From Mesorhizobium sp. LSJC280B00 (GTDB lineage: Bacteria; Pseudomonadota; Alphaproteobacteria; Rhizobiales; Rhizobiaceae), in assembly GCF_000502835.1 (NCBI RefSeq), contig NZ_AYVL01000004.1:414236-476948 (forward strand): a stretch of 62,713 bases of DNA, in the 5' to 3' direction. Made by a program: the position numbers and the translations under genes. The notes beneath the pieces are model-generated. The model ran no database searches and was not told the origin of the DNA. It worked only from the letters and a program-made list of their open reading frames with translations. This document shows, piece after piece, positions 1 through 7,932 of this stretch; position 1 is the first letter of the stretch; each line of letters begins with the position of its first letter.

Positions 1-191
1 TCTCGGATTGCGCGTGATGGGGCTGGCAATGGGCCTTATCTCGGCCGGCCACTCGATTGGAGCCGCCGCGGGCGCGTCGGCTATCTCTTCGACCCCACTC
101 TACGTTATGAGTGGGTATGGCTGAGTTCGCTTGCTCTTGCCGTTGGGCCGGTCTCATCGTGTTCGTGCTTCAGGATCGGCCAAACAGATAG
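1..191 (+). pseudogene. MFS permease remnant (C-terminal end)
   Basis: The C-terminal tail of a major facilitator superfamily transporter can be read only by switching frame twice. Frame 2 gives a helix containing MGLISAGHSIGAAAG, frame 1 gives GYLFDPTLRYEWVWLSSLAL, and frame 3 gives AGLIVFVLQDRPNR ending at a TAG at 189-191. The three pieces join in the order expected for the last two transmembrane helices of an MFS protein, so at least two indels have destroyed the gene. The 5' part lies outside the window. The MFS call rests on the style of the helices only. Confidence 0.6.
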
Positions 192-262
192 CTGCCGAAA
201 TCCAGGAACAGCGCCTTCGCGAATGTGCTGCCAAATCTGGCATGCGGCAAAGCTCTGTAGCG

Positions 263-600
263 CTACTGCCAAAGCCGCCTCATGCGAACGGAGACGTCCT
301 CCAGGACTGGCATGGAGGCCAGCACGAGGAGAATGGCCGCGAGAAACAACGTCGCCGCGAAGCCGACATGCTTGAAACCCACAGCGCCGATGACGCCGCC
401 GAGAAAGAACAATGCCACAAGCGACGCAAGCAGCCTCAGCTTTCTTCGATCTGCCTTCACGAACAGTTCGTCCGAGTCACTCCCCGAGATGTTCCAATAA
501 AGCAGCTTGCCGAGTTCGATGCCCATGTCAGTCACCAGGCCAGTGACATGCGTTGTCCGGATTCTGGCTTCCGACAGCTTGGTGATGATGGTGCAAAACC
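263..600 (-). pseudogene. DUF1275 (YoaK-like) membrane protein, 5'-truncated remnant
   Basis: The minus-strand frame contains a signature typical of DUF1275 proteins, THVTGLVTDMGIELGKLLYW, followed by two hydrophobic helices and a short tail that ends at 263. The homology continues upstream of the first in-frame ATG (535) to about 600 (KLSEARIRTTHV), where it stops near an in-frame TAG. The first half of the protein, normally about 120 residues with several helices, is therefore missing. No start codon fits the homology. DUF1275 is a family of unknown function. Together with the adjacent MFS wreck, this marks 1-620 as a decayed stretch. Confidence 0.6.
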
Positions 601-694
601 GGGTGTCAAAATTGCAAAATCGCGCGACCCGCTACAATGAGACGACTGGCACCGGCACATCTCTATGTGTCTGATTTATCTTTGGAATTTGGTA

Positions 695-720
695 GCGGGA
701 GAGCGCTACCGCCTTTCCCC
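695..720. repeat. 26-bp dispersed repeat, copy 1
   Basis: Identical to 35394-35419. The core reads GAGCGCTACCGCCTTTCCCC. Looser similarity continues for about 30 bp downstream of both copies. The two copies bracket blocks 2-4 of the sugar-utilisation region (34.7 kb apart). It could be a Mesorhizobium interspersed repeat or the scar of a segmental insertion. Confidence 0.6.
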
Positions 721-971
721 CCACTCATCGAGCTGCCAGTTCCGACTTCGCTGCAGCGGCTGACGAGGCCGTCCTGCCTACAAATCTGGCGCAAGGAGTG
801 CCTTGCCTCCGAAGGCTCGTGTCAAGCGGCTGTCTATTCCTGCGGGGGTCGGACCGGCGCCCGCTACTGGCGAAGCCGACTCAGCCTGCCTCCTGCACCT
901 CCGGCAATGTTATGCGATGCGTTTGTGACGTTCCTTCCGGTTCGAATCTGCTCTGTTGTGAAGCCTGTAGC

Positions 972-987
972 ATTATAATAGCATAAT
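972..987. promoter_or_regulatory. Putative GntR operator, site 1
   Basis: The sequence ATTATAATAGCATAAT is an imperfect palindrome (ATTAT and ATAAT arms). It is an exact 16-bp match, on the opposite strand, to 14167-14182. It contains a perfect TATAAT (974-979), so it overlaps a likely -10 element 25 bp before the SDR start codon. Assignment to the GntR encoded at 18562 is inference. Confidence 0.55.
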
Positions 988-1011
988 CTGGTCGAAGGTG
1001 GGGAATGACGC

Positions 1012-1791
1012 ATGCGATGCGATTTGAGAGGTAAGACGGCGCTGGTCACTGGTGCAGCGGGAGCGATCGGCAGCGCTATCGCCAAACGGCTGTCCGACAA
1101 TGATGCTGCAATCGTTGTCGCCGATATCGACATGGAAGGCGCCGAGCGCGTAGCGGCAACCCTGAGCAGCGCGATGGCCTGTGCCGTCGACATCCGCGAT
1201 GCCGCCTCGGTGGACGACGCGATAGCCGCCACCATGGCGCGCTACGGCCGCCTCGACATTCTCGTCAACAATGCCGGCGTCAATACACTGGCGCACCGCG
1301 TCACCATCGATGAATTCCCAGTCGAGGAATGGGATCGCATCACCGGCATCGATCTCGACGGCCTCTACATCATGAGCCGCGCGGCGCTTGTGCCGATGCT
1401 TGCCGCCGGCAGAGGCGGCCGCATCGTCAACATCGCCTCGGTGGTCGGCTTGGCGGCGATGCGCCTGCAGAGCCCGTTCGTCGCCGCCAAGGCCGGCATC
1501 ATCCACCTGACGCGCTCGATGGCGATTGAACTGGGCGAAAAGGGCATCCTGACCAATGCGATCGCGCCGGGTTCAGTGATGACAGCGCTGACCGCCAAAC
1601 TGTTCTATGGCGAGGACGGCAAGTTCGCCGGACGCACCGAGGAGTTCCTCGCCCATGTGCCGCTTGGCCGGCCGGCCCGGCCGGAGGAGATCGCCGAGGC
1701 GGTGCTGTTCCTCGCTTCCCCCACCGCCAGTTATATCAACGGCCAGGTGCTGGCCGTCGATGGCGGCTGGACAGCAGGATACATGATGTGA
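1012..1791 (+). CDS. SDR-family oxidoreductase lacking the catalytic tyrosine
   Basis: A 259-residue classical short-chain dehydrogenase/reductase. The nucleotide-binding motif TGAAGAIG (14-21), NNAG (86-89) and the catalytic-site Ser143 are present. The YxxxK motif, however, reads FVAAK, so the catalytic Tyr is Phe156 while Lys160 is kept. The C-terminal VDGGW segment is normal. Unless another residue substitutes, hydride transfer should be severely impaired; the protein may be a pseudoenzyme or partner subunit. It is first in a three-gene operon with the degenerate SDR (GTGA overlap) and an aldose 1-epimerase, behind the operator at 972-987. The ATG at 1012 is the first in-frame start and gives a typical SDR N-terminus. 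A sugar substrate is inferred from context. Confidence 0.85.
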   Translation: MRCDLRGKTALVTGAAGAIGSAIAKRLSDNDAAIVVADIDMEGAERVAATLSSAMACAVDIRDAASVDDAIAATMARYGRLDILVNNAGVNTLAHRVTIDEFPVEEWDRITGIDLDGLYIMSRAALVPMLAAGRGGRIVNIASVVGLAAMRLQSPFVAAKAGIIHLTRSMAIELGEKGILTNAIAPGSVMTALTAKLFYGEDGKFAGRTEEFLAHVPLGRPARPEEIAEAVLFLASPTASYINGQVLAVDGGWTAGYMM

Positions 1792-2384
1792 GTGCGGGCA
1801 TGGAAATCGATCTCGAGGGCACTGCTTACGCACTCGATGGCGACACAAATCCGGTGGCCGAGGCCGCACTTGCCGCGTTGCAGGCCAATGGCGGCCATCT
1901 GGTCGAGGGTTCCCATGCACGGGCCGCCGATATCCTGCTGATCTCCTGCGCGTTGTGGCCAGGAACGGCGACGCGCGATCCGCGGTCTCACTACGCCGAT
2001 GCGCGCAAGGCTGCCGTGACCATGACCGAGCACGGCAGCGGACGCATTGTCTTCCTGCTCTCGGCGACCGCCGGCATGCCGATGCGCCGCCATCCGCGCT
2101 TTTCCATGGAGAACGCCTCGATCCTCGCAGGCATGCGCACGCTGGCCATGGAGTTCGGCCCGAAGGTGCTGGTCAATGCCGTCGGCGTCGGCGCGGTCGA
2201 AGATGAAACCATGGTTTCCGGCGACAAAGCGATGCTCAGCCACACACCGGCCGGCCGCTCAGGCAGCATCGAGGAAGCGGTTGCGGCCGTGCTGTTCTTC
2301 TGCGATCCGCTCAACACCTACACGACGGGCCAGATGCTGAGCGTAGACGGTGGATGGACGGCAGGCTATGGGCGCAATTTCTGA
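1788..2384 (+). CDS. Degenerate SDR-like protein
   Basis: A 198-residue protein with the fold signature of an SDR C-terminal half (LVNAVGVGAVEDE, GQMLSVDGGWTAGY) but without the TGxxxGxG nucleotide-binding motif, the NNAG motif or a YxxxK motif; the equivalent region reads RFSMENASI. It is about 60 residues shorter than classical SDRs. The GTG start overlaps the upstream stop (GTGA at 1788-1791), so translation is probably coupled; an ATG at 1800 is the alternative. Tight coupling to another SDR that lacks its catalytic Tyr suggests the two form a hetero-oligomer or regulatory pair, though decay is also possible. The frame is intact from end to end, which argues against a simple pseudogene. 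Confidence 0.7.
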   Translation: MSAGMEIDLEGTAYALDGDTNPVAEAALAALQANGGHLVEGSHARAADILLISCALWPGTATRDPRSHYADARKAAVTMTEHGSGRIVFLLSATAGMPMRRHPRFSMENASILAGMRTLAMEFGPKVLVNAVGVGAVEDETMVSGDKAMLSHTPAGRSGSIEEAVAAVLFFCDPLNTYTTGQMLSVDGGWTAGYGRNF

Positions 2385-3267
2385 ATGGGTGAACATCGGA
2401 TCGGGAGCGCTCGAAGTCGCCCTGGTGCCGCAGATCGGTGGCTCCGTGAGTTCGCTACGCTGGCGCGGCATCGACCTCATGCGCCGGCTCTCGGACGAGG
2501 AACGCGAGGCCGGCAATGTGCTTGGCATCGCCATGTTCCCGATGACGCCCTATGCCAACCGCATCGCCGGAAATGCCTTTGAGTTCGGGGGAAAAAGCTG
2601 GCTGGTGCAGCCCAACAATCCGCCCGAAAAATTCAACGTCCATGGCAGTGGCTGGCAACACGCCTGGACCGTCACCGAGGCCGGAACCGCCGACGCAAGG
2701 CTCTCGCTGGACATCAATGCCGGAGCCGACCTTCATTCCTACCGCGCGACGCAGACTTTCGGGGTCTCCGATGAGGGCCTGCGCGTGACCATGACACTGA
2801 CCAACACCGGGGCGATCTCCCTGCCGTTCGGTTTTGGCCTGCATCCCTGGTTCGATCGCGACCCAGACGTGACATTGCAGTTCAGGGCCAGGCGCTTCTA
2901 CCTTGAAGAGCCCGATGGTATTTCGGGCGATCCGATCACGCTGCCACCCGAACTCGATTTTACCGCCGCGCGGCCCTTGCCGGATGGCTGGCGCAACAAT
3001 GACTATGGCGGCTGGGGCGGTGAAGCGACAATCCACTTTCCGACGCGCGGCGCGGGACTGCGCATCAAGGGTGATGCGGTTTTCAAGCACCTGATGCTCT
3101 ATGCCGATCCCACCAAACCATATTTCTGCGTCGAGCCGCAGACCAACGCCTCGGGCGCCTTCAACCGGGGCCGATGGGATGATCCGGAAGAAGGCGTGAT
3201 TGTGCTCGCCACAGGTGAAAGTGCTGTCGGCACGGTTACGTTCACGCCCTTCGCGCTCAAGACCTAG
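2368..3267 (+). CDS. Aldose 1-epimerase (galactose mutarotase family)
   Basis: A 299-residue cytosolic mutarotase-like protein that should interconvert alpha and beta anomers of an imported sugar. The family landmarks are present: PYANRI near 61-66, the substrate-binding His92 in NVHGSGWQHAW, the catalytic His159 in FGFGLHPWF, and the C-terminal Glu in CVEPQTNASGAFN (about residue 260). The ATG at 2368 overlaps the upstream SDR by 17 bp; an ATG at 2350 would overlap more. The gene ends tail-to-tail with the minus-strand SDR, the two stop codons sharing the CTAG at 3264-3267. Its place after two SDRs fits conversion of an aldose to the anomer oxidised to a lactone. Confidence 0.9.
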   Translation: MGAISEWVNIGSGALEVALVPQIGGSVSSLRWRGIDLMRRLSDEEREAGNVLGIAMFPMTPYANRIAGNAFEFGGKSWLVQPNNPPEKFNVHGSGWQHAWTVTEAGTADARLSLDINAGADLHSYRATQTFGVSDEGLRVTMTLTNTGAISLPFGFGLHPWFDRDPDVTLQFRARRFYLEEPDGISGDPITLPPELDFTAARPLPDGWRNNDYGGWGGEATIHFPTRGAGLRIKGDAVFKHLMLYADPTKPYFCVEPQTNASGAFNRGRWDDPEEGVIVLATGESAVGTVTFTPFALKT

Positions 3268-4025
3268 AGCAGCCGCGCCAGCAGGCCGCCATCCACTTGC
3301 ATGGCGCTGCCGGTGACGAAGGACGAGGCATCCGAAACCAGGAAGCCGATTGCGGTGGCAATCTCGGAGGGATTGGCGATGCGCGCGATCCTGTTGGGCT
3401 CGAACGACAGCCCCAGTGCTTCGGCACCGCCGGCCGCTTCCAACCCGTCCAGCGTCATCCGGGTGGCGACCGAGCCGACCAGGACGGCGTTGACGCGGAT
3501 ACGGTCGACGGCATAGTCGAGCGCCATCTGGCGCGACAGGCCGACAACCGCCGCCTTCGTCGCGGCATAGGCGGGCACGCCGGGAACCGTGGCATCGGCA
3601 TGAACGGAGGCGATGTTGACGACCGAGCCGCCGCCGGCCGCGCGCAGCAGCGGCAAGGTGGCGCGGCAGACGCGGAAAATGGCCGTCAGATTGACGGCTA
3701 TGGTTTTCTCCCAATCCTCGTCGGAAACCTCTTCCAGCCGCTTGCCGGTGGGATAGATGCCGGCGCAGTTGACGACCGCGTCGAGCCCGCCGAACCGTGC
3801 ATTGACTGCCGACACGGCAGCCTGGACGTCGGCCTCACGGGTGAGATCGCTCTCGCGGAAGATCAATTGGCTTTCGGCGTAGCGGCTGGCGAGCACTTTT
3901 CCTTCCTCGCCATCCAGCCCGGCGCCAAAGACCTTGGCGCCCTCGGCGGCGAGGTACTCGGCCGTCGCGCGACCGATGCCGGTCGCAGCGCCGGTGACGA
4001 AAACGCGTTTGCCGGCGAACATCAT
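3264..4025 (-). CDS. SDR-family sugar/alcohol dehydrogenase
   Basis: A 253-residue classical SDR with every catalytic element: TGAATGIG (11-18), NCAG (86-89), Ser140, Tyr153 and Lys157 (YAATK), and a C-terminal VDGG. It should be NAD(P)-dependent and cytosolic, most likely oxidising an imported aldose to a lactone or interconverting a ketose and polyol. The start at 4025 forms an ATGA overlap with the stop of the upstream ABC ATPase gene, so it is the last gene of the permease-SBP-ATPase-SDR operon. A longer upstream frame reads into the ATPase gene and is Arg-rich out-of-frame sequence, so it was not used. The exact substrate cannot be read from sequence. Confidence 0.9.
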   Translation of the reverse strand: MMFAGKRVFVTGAATGIGRATAEYLAAEGAKVFGAGLDGEEGKVLASRYAESQLIFRESDLTREADVQAAVSAVNARFGGLDAVVNCAGIYPTGKRLEEVSDEDWEKTIAVNLTAIFRVCRATLPLLRAAGGGSVVNIASVHADATVPGVPAYAATKAAVVGLSRQMALDYAVDRIRVNAVLVGSVATRMTLDGLEAAGGAEALGLSFEPNRIARIANPSEIATAIGFLVSDASSFVTGSAMQVDGGLLARLL

Positions 4026-5581
4026 GACGAAACCTGTGCAGCCAGGGCATGGCGCTCGGCTTGCGCCGCCGTTACCGACCACAAGACACGATCCTCGCCA
4101 CCCTCGCCTCGGCCGAATTCGTCGACGATGCGGCCGTCGGCAACGACGAGACAGCGGTCGCAAAGGCCGATCAGTTCCTCGATCTCGGAAGCCACGATGA
4201 GCAAGCCCACGCCTTTCTCGGCAAGTTCGACGACAAGCCGGTAGATTTCGTGCCGGGTTGCCGCATCGACGCCCTTGGTCGGCTCATCGAGCAGCAGCAC
4301 TTTCGGCGCCCGCATCAGCACGCGGGCAAACAGCAGCTTCTGCTGGTTGCCGCCCGACAGATGGGTGACCGAAGCCTGCGGCGATGACGCCTTGACGTTG
4401 AGCGCGCTCATGGCGGCGAGGATGGAACTGCGCTCCAGCCGGCCACGCACCATGCCGTGCCGCGACAAGGGCGCGAGATTGCCGATGGTGATGTTCGCGC
4501 CGACCGGCAGGTTGAACAGCAGGCCATCACGCTTGCGGTCTTCGGTCAGCAGTGCAATGCCAGCCGCGCGAGCATCCCTGGGCGATCTGATCGATACGGT
4601 CCGGCCAGTGACTCGGATTTCGCCATCGGCGGGAACGCGGCCATAGATGCCGTGCAGGATCTCGCTGCGGCCGGAGCCCAGTAGCCCAGCCAGCCCAACG
4701 ATCTCGCCCGCCGCCACGGAGAGGTTGATATCCCTGGCGCCATGCACCGCGCCGCTGTGGCCGGCGACCGTGAGATGACGAACGTCCAGCGCTGTCGGCG
4801 CGCCGACGGGTGCTGAATGTTCGGGAAACAGCCGCTGCAGCCTTTGCCCCGACATCGAGAAGATGAAGGTCTCGGCGTCAAAGTCCTCGCGCGCGATCCG
4901 CACCGCCACCTGCCCGTCGCGCAAGACAGTGGCGCGGTCGCAGATGGCCAGCACCTCGGGCAGGCGATGGGTGATGTAGATCATAGCCACGCCTTGCGCC
5001 TTCAGGCGGCGCAGCACGCTGAACAGCGCGTCGACCTCGGTGCCGGAGAGCGAGGCTGTCGGCTCGTCCAGCATCAGCACGCGCGGCTTCTGTACGATGG
5101 CACGGGCAATTATCACCAGATGGCGCTGCGCCGAGGTCAGCGACGCGACATAGGCCCTGGGATTGATGTCGATGCCGAGGTCGGCAAAGATTTCCCCGGC
5201 ACGCTGCTCGAGTTTGCGCTGGTGAACCAGCATGCCGTCGCCCAGACCGGTGCGGCCGGCAAAGACGTTCTCGGCGACCGAAAGCTGTTCGAGCACCTCG
5301 ATTTCCTGCGGCACGTAGCCGACACCGTTCGATCGCGCATCGGCCGGCGAGGCAAAACTGACGGGCCGGCCGTCGAGCTGGATCGTGCCGGTGTAGGAAC
5401 CGGCCGGATGCACGCCGTTGAGGATCTTGACCAGCGTCGACTTGCCGGCGCCGTTCTGACCGAGCAGGGCGTGAATCTCGCCGGTAACGACATCGAAATC
5501 GACGCCGCGCAGTGCCTGCACGCCGCCAAAATTCTTGGCGATGGCGGTGGCCGAAAACAGCGGCTCTTGGGTGGTCGACAC
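4022..5581 (-). CDS. CUT2 sugar ABC transporter, ATP-binding protein (RbsA/MglA type)
   Basis: A 519-residue double nucleotide-binding-domain ATPase, the usual CUT2 layout. Domain 1 has Walker A GQNGAGKST (41-49), a Q-loop and Walker B LMLDEPTAS. Domain 2 has the degenerate Walker A typical of the family (GLLGSGRSE), the signature LSGGNQQK and Walker B LLLDEPTKGVD. It sits on the inner face of the cytoplasmic membrane and powers uptake through the permease encoded at 6677-7687. It is preceded by the binding-protein gene with a 56-bp gap that holds a hairpin (5601-5629), and it overlaps the downstream SDR by 4 bp. Confidence 0.95.
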   Translation of the reverse strand: MSTTQEPLFSATAIAKNFGGVQALRGVDFDVVTGEIHALLGQNGAGKSTLVKILNGVHPAGSYTGTIQLDGRPVSFASPADARSNGVGYVPQEIEVLEQLSVAENVFAGRTGLGDGMLVHQRKLEQRAGEIFADLGIDINPRAYVASLTSAQRHLVIIARAIVQKPRVLMLDEPTASLSGTEVDALFSVLRRLKAQGVAMIYITHRLPEVLAICDRATVLRDGQVAVRIAREDFDAETFIFSMSGQRLQRLFPEHSAPVGAPTALDVRHLTVAGHSGAVHGARDINLSVAAGEIVGLAGLLGSGRSEILHGIYGRVPADGEIRVTGRTVSIRSPRDARAAGIALLTEDRKRDGLLFNLPVGANITIGNLAPLSRHGMVRGRLERSSILAAMSALNVKASSPQASVTHLSGGNQQKLLFARVLMRAPKVLLLDEPTKGVDAATRHEIYRLVVELAEKGVGLLIVASEIEELIGLCDRCLVVADGRIVDEFGRGEGGEDRVLWSVTAAQAERHALAAQVSS

Positions 5582-5600
5582 GGCGATCCTCTCTGGATGT

Positions 5601-5629
5601 TGCCGGGCCCGCCAGATGCAGACCCGGCA
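5601..5629 (-). other. Intercistronic hairpin after binding-protein gene
   Basis: TGCCGGG (5601-5607) pairs with CCCGGCA (5623-5629) across a 15-nt loop, without a U-tract. It lies between the binding-protein and ATPase genes. Such hairpins commonly stabilise the upstream binding-protein mRNA. Confidence 0.6.
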
Positions 5630-5637
5630 GCAGGGTG

Positions 5638-6612
5638 TTACTGGCCGGCGCTGTCCAGCATTTTGTAATAGGGATCGAGGTCGGCAGCGGTGATCACCTT
5701 GGCCGGCAACGGATTGCTGTAGGGCACGGTCTTGCCCTGGGCGAGATCACCCAGCAGTTCGGCAACCTTGGCGCTCTCTTCATAGAGCGGCTGCGCGACG
5801 ATGCCGTAGGCGGCACCCGACTTCACCAGATCGAGATTCTGCCTGATATAGTCCATGCCGATGATGACGACATCGCGTCCGGCCTTGCGGGCAGCGCCCG
5901 ACCAGGTCTGGATGCTGTTGCCGGTGGTGCCGAAGGCGGCGGTCACATCAGGATTGCCCTGCAGGATGGCTACCGCTTTTGCCTCGGCCGCCGACGGCTC
6001 AAAGCCCTCCATCTGCGTGTCGAGCACCTTGATGCTGGGGTATTTCGCCGCGATGGTCTTGCGGAAGGCGTCCGACATGGCGTTCTCGGTATCGTTGGAG
6101 GCGCCTTGCGTCAGCGCAACCGTGCCCCTGCCGCCGAGCTTGTCGCCAATCGCGATCGCGGCATTGGCGCCGACCTCGGCGATGTCTTCGCCGGTCGCCG
6201 CCTTGAGGCCATTGACGGTGCCTTCCGGCGGCAGGACATGCCAGGTGACGATCGGGAAACCCTCCTTGGCAAGCTTGGTGATGTAGGAATAGATCGCCGG
6301 ATCCACGCCATAGACGCCGATGGCATCGTATTTGGTGCGGGCAAGGGCGGCCTCGGCGAGCGGCAGCGTTGCGGGGATGTCCCAGTTGGTGGCGCTCGGG
6401 TCGCCGACGACCTCGCAGGTGTAGCCGAGCTCTTTGCACTTGTTGAGGAAACCGGCCTGCATCAGCCGGTGCACGGGATGATCCTTCATCGCCTGCACCC
6501 AGAGCAGGTGGATGTCCGCCGCCTGGGCAATGCTCGCTAAACCGAGCGAAGTGGCTACTGCCGCCGCGCCAAGCGCGCTGCGGATCAGTCCGTTCTTCAG
6601 ATTTATTCTCAT
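5638..6612 (-). CDS. CUT2 sugar ABC transporter, periplasmic binding protein
   Basis: A 324-residue Peripla_BP_4-type solute-binding protein. The signal peptide has a basic N-terminus (MRINLKN), a hydrophobic core and an AQA|AD cleavage site after residue 31. The mature protein shows the alternating alpha/beta segments of the ribose-binding family (YDAIGVYGVDPAIYSYI, VTAAFGTTGNSI, DVVIIGMDY). The ATG at 6612 was chosen because a strong GGGAGG precedes it and the signal peptide starts there; an upstream ATG adds 14 non-signal residues. It delivers the sugar to the permease encoded just upstream. The ligand is unknown. Confidence 0.92.
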   Translation of the reverse strand: MRINLKNGLIRSALGAAAVATSLGLASIAQAADIHLLWVQAMKDHPVHRLMQAGFLNKCKELGYTCEVVGDPSATNWDIPATLPLAEAALARTKYDAIGVYGVDPAIYSYITKLAKEGFPIVTWHVLPPEGTVNGLKAATGEDIAEVGANAAIAIGDKLGGRGTVALTQGASNDTENAMSDAFRKTIAAKYPSIKVLDTQMEGFEPSAAEAKAVAILQGNPDVTAAFGTTGNSIQTWSGAARKAGRDVVIIGMDYIRQNLDLVKSGAAYGIVAQPLYEESAKVAELLGDLAQGKTVPYSNPLPAKVITAADLDPYYKMLDSAGQ

Positions 6613-6676
6613 GTCGTACCTCCCTTGGTTCTCCGGCATTTTTTGCCGGCTCAATGTCCACTTCCCCGCGGTTTGC

Positions 6677-7687
6677 TCAGGCTCCGGCGATGAAGTAGCG
6701 GCGGCGCACGATGTCGAGGCCGACGGCCATGACCATGATCACGCCGACCGCGATCTGCTGCCAGTTGGAGTTGACGCCGATGACGACGAGGCCGCTCTGC
6801 ACAATTTTCAGCAAAAGAATGCCGACAACGCCGCCGGCCACTGTGCCGGCGCCGCCGAAGAGGCTGACGCCGCCGACCACGACACCGGCGATGACCGTCA
6901 GTTCCCAGCCGCTGCCGATCGAGGTGCCGCCGCTGCCGAGATCGGCCATGACGAACATGCCGGCGATCGCCGACAGCGCGCCGACGACAATGAAGGCGCC
7001 GATCTTGTAGGCATTGGTGTTGATGCCGACGAGGTGCGCCACTTCCTGGTTGCCGCCGGTGGCATACATGTTGCGCCCGAGCACGGTGCGCCGCAGGACG
7101 AAGTCGGCGACGACGGCCGCAATGACGAAGAAGGCAAAGCTCCAGCCGAGACCGAAGGCGAAGTCGGTGCCGCCGATCGTGTTGATCGCCTCCGGTAGCG
7201 GGTAGACCGGATAGCCGCCGGTCACCACCTGGATCAGGCCCTGGCCGATGAACAGCATGCCGAGCGTCTGGATGAAGGCGGGAATGCCGAGCCTGACGAC
7301 AATCAGGCCGTTCAGCAGCCCGATCAGAGCTCCGACGCCGATGCCGCCGAGAATGCCGACCGTCACCGGCAGGGCGGCCGCGGTCATCAGCTTGGCAGCG
7401 ACCACGGCGGAGAGACCAGCCACCGAGCCGACCGACAGGTCGAACTCGCCGGTAACCAGCAGGATGGTCTGGCCGATGGCAATGATGCCGACAAAGGAGA
7501 CGACGTTGAGAATGGCGCGGATATTGCGCTCCGACAGGAACGCTGGTTCGAGCAGCCAGAAGAACGCGATCAGCAGGGCCATCGCTGCCAGCACGCCGAC
7601 TTCGCCGACGGCAATGAAGCCGATCAGTCGCCGCCGAAACAATTGCGCGTTCCGCGGCGGCGAGCTCACCTCAGCCACGCTGTTCAT
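6677..7687 (-). CDS. CUT2 sugar ABC transporter, permease
   Basis: A 336-residue inner-membrane protein of the BPD_transp_2 family with about eight to ten hydrophobic helices and the family motif GEFDLSVGSVAGLSAVV near residue 90. The cytoplasmic coupling loop near residue 220 has the usual GRNMYATGGNQEVAHLVGIN. The start at 7687 follows a GGGAGG; the longer frame from 7744 adds an Arg-rich non-membrane leader. It is the first gene of a minus-strand operon (permease, binding protein, ATPase, SDR). The likely promoter has TTGACA at 7795-7800 and CTTAAT at 7772-7777, with the AT-rich operator filling the spacer. Confidence 0.93.
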   Translation of the reverse strand: MNSVAEVSSPPRNAQLFRRRLIGFIAVGEVGVLAAMALLIAFFWLLEPAFLSERNIRAILNVVSFVGIIAIGQTILLVTGEFDLSVGSVAGLSAVVAAKLMTAAALPVTVGILGGIGVGALIGLLNGLIVVRLGIPAFIQTLGMLFIGQGLIQVVTGGYPVYPLPEAINTIGGTDFAFGLGWSFAFFVIAAVVADFVLRRTVLGRNMYATGGNQEVAHLVGINTNAYKIGAFIVVGALSAIAGMFVMADLGSGGTSIGSGWELTVIAGVVVGGVSLFGGAGTVAGGVVGILLLKIVQSGLVVIGVNSNWQQIAVGVIMVMAVGLDIVRRRYFIAGA

Positions 7688-7777
7688 CCTGACCTCCCTT
7701 GCGGCGCCTGTTGCCGGCTCTTGCGACCGGCGCCACGCGCCCACGCCGATCTTGCCGCGCTCCTCTCGCCCATTAAG

Positions 7778-7793
7778 ATTATAATATTATAAC
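7778..7793. promoter_or_regulatory. Putative GntR operator, site 2
   Basis: ATTATAATATTATAAC matches the shared operator at 13 of 16 positions and contains a perfect 14-bp palindrome (7779-7792). On the minus strand it fills the 17-bp spacer between TTGACA (7795-7800) and CTTAAT (7772-7777), an ideal position for repressing the permease operon. It also lies upstream of the divergent lacI-type gene. Confidence 0.55.
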
Positions 7794-7932
7794 TTGTCAA
7801 TGATGAAATTCCCTGATGGTGCATAGCTGGGTCCATCGCTGGAAAGCGTCCGCCGCAACCGCTATGAATGGCGTTTGTGGCGTGACCCGGAGAACATTGC
7901 TTTGGCGGGTCGCGCTCTCTTGGAGCATGCTG

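Larger units (their letters stand above)
641..1011. other. Non-coding stretch with a dispersed repeat and an operator
   Basis: I see no convincing gene here. The stretch carries one copy of a 26-bp repeat (695-720) that recurs at 35394-35419, and the AT-rich palindrome at 972-987 just upstream of the first dehydrogenase gene. Confidence 0.6.
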
